64,000 nucleotides of DNA from positions 868,001 to 932,000 of the forward strand of contig NC_012990.1 in NCBI RefSeq assembly GCF_000026365.1, given 5' to 3'. The DNA is from Zygosaccharomyces rouxii. Taxonomy: Eukaryota; Ascomycota; Saccharomycetes; Saccharomycetales; Saccharomycetaceae. Position 1 is the stretch's first letter. Each line of letters starts with the position of its first letter. The notes beneath the pieces were generated by a model that searched no databases, was not told where the DNA came from, and was given only the letters and a program-made list of their open reading frames with translations. The position numbers were made by a program, and so were the translations under genes. This document shows positions 63,618-64,000 of the stretch, piece by piece.

Positions 63618-63779
63618 CGATGAGAATCTGAGAGAGTTTTGAAATTCTTTATGCTTTTGATCCTTCTCTGAAATTGAGTTAGAACTCTTCCACCTAATAT
63701 GAGATAAGTAAATACCTAAAGTAGGATCCAAAGGTCTTCCCAAACGACTTCTAATGGTCAAAGACTTGAAGAATGTCAC
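63618..63779 (-). CDS. AUG-less in-frame 5' extension of TRZ1, candidate mitochondrial presequence
   Basis: The TRZ1 frame stays open upstream to a TAA at 63795-63797 with no ATG in between. From a GTG at 63777-63779, which has A at -3, the 54-residue extension begins VTFFKSLTIRSRLGRPLDP. Through IRWKSS it has six Arg/Lys and one Asp in its first 31-33 residues, the composition of a cleavable mitochondrial targeting signal. Other near-cognate codons (TTG at 63761, ATT shortly after) could also serve. Initiation at a non-AUG codon is an inference. Confidence 0.5.
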
Positions 63780-63845
63780 TTTGAATGTAGGTTTTTATGT
63801 ACTAGTCCCAGTACTTACTGAAATTTTTCTATTGAAGGAACGTTC

Positions 63846-64000
63846 TTAAAAAGATCTTCGTTGAAATAGGACCAAAAAACACCAATACCACAAGCTTTTC
63901 GAAGAACTTGATGGTTTCTTAAATCGTTACTCCAAGAAATTATATGAAATCTAGATACACTGTTATTTGATCCAATGTGACGTCCGAATAACACAAACTC
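63846..64000 (-). CDS. Possible C-terminal end of an unidentified gene at the right edge
   Basis: On the minus strand a frame is open from the window edge to a TAA at 63846-63848, 51 codons. It ends RKACGIGVFLVLFQRRSF, a hydrophobic stretch followed by basic residues, as in a tail anchor. It would lie tandem upstream of TRZ1 with only about 66 bp before the TRZ1 extension. The length is not far above chance and I do not recognise the protein. Confidence 0.25.

Overview
The window is nuclear DNA of a budding yeast in the Saccharomycetaceae, most likely one that did not pass through the whole-genome duplication, with a Zygosaccharomyces- or Torulaspora-like species the best fit. The argument is gene order. 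Orthologues that lie on several S. cerevisiae chromosomes are interleaved here on one segment: BET4, HCA4, KAR2, TAD2 and SNX4 (left arm of X); PML1, BRE2, PPR1, TEN1, RLP24, PAM18, NSE1, SSK1, SSL1, THI73 and CMS1 (XII); APL1 and SAG1 (right arm of X); MSA1, ALG8 and VPS5 (XV); TRZ1 (XI). Genes are dense and intronless as far as I can see, and many pairs converge with gaps below 100 bp. The species itself is an inference.

Left part (1-29.8 kb): conserved housekeeping genes. They cover prenylation (BET4), CTD kinase (CTK2), ribosome assembly (HCA4, RLP24), splicing (PML1), ER folding (KAR2), tRNA editing (TAD2), endosomal sorting (SNX4), chromatin (BRE2), pyrimidine control (PPR1), thiamine synthesis (THI5), telomere capping (TEN1), mitochondrial import (PAM18), SMC5/6 (NSE1), osmosensing (SSK1) and TFIIH (SSL1). 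A tRNA-Ser(AGA) lies at 16.1 kb. Three proteins have less certain identity: an Ala-rich orphan at 7.5 kb, a Trm61-like methyltransferase at 18.2 kb and a long coiled-coil protein at 22.2 kb.

Middle part (29.9-43.1 kb): an accessory tandem array inserted in the SSL1-THI73 interval. About five units of 2-3 kb each pair a minus-strand gene (A) with a plus-strand gene (B), and four of them are divergent A/B pairs around a shared promoter of about 500 bp. Both families carry the DUP domain of the yeast DUP240/COS membrane proteins. All five A genes are intact and exactly 285 codons long. Every B copy is broken by stops, frameshifts, a lost start or deletions, and the B ancestor had two DUP domains. 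Further decayed DUP domains lie hidden beneath unrelated-looking open frames. The copies form a mosaic that suggests gene conversion. A 231-residue membrane protein of unknown function sits at the right edge.

Right part (45-64 kb): THI73, CMS1, APL1, SAG1, MSA1, ALG8, VPS5 and TRZ1. SAG1 joins an alpha-agglutinin head to six flocculin-type repeats. TRZ1 has an AUG-less in-frame N-terminal extension that looks like a mitochondrial presequence. Promoters carry readable signals: PAC plus RRPE at all three ribosome-biogenesis genes, paired MCB sites upstream of MSA1, TATA boxes at KAR2, THI5, SAG1 and the A genes, and UPRE-like cores far upstream of KAR2.
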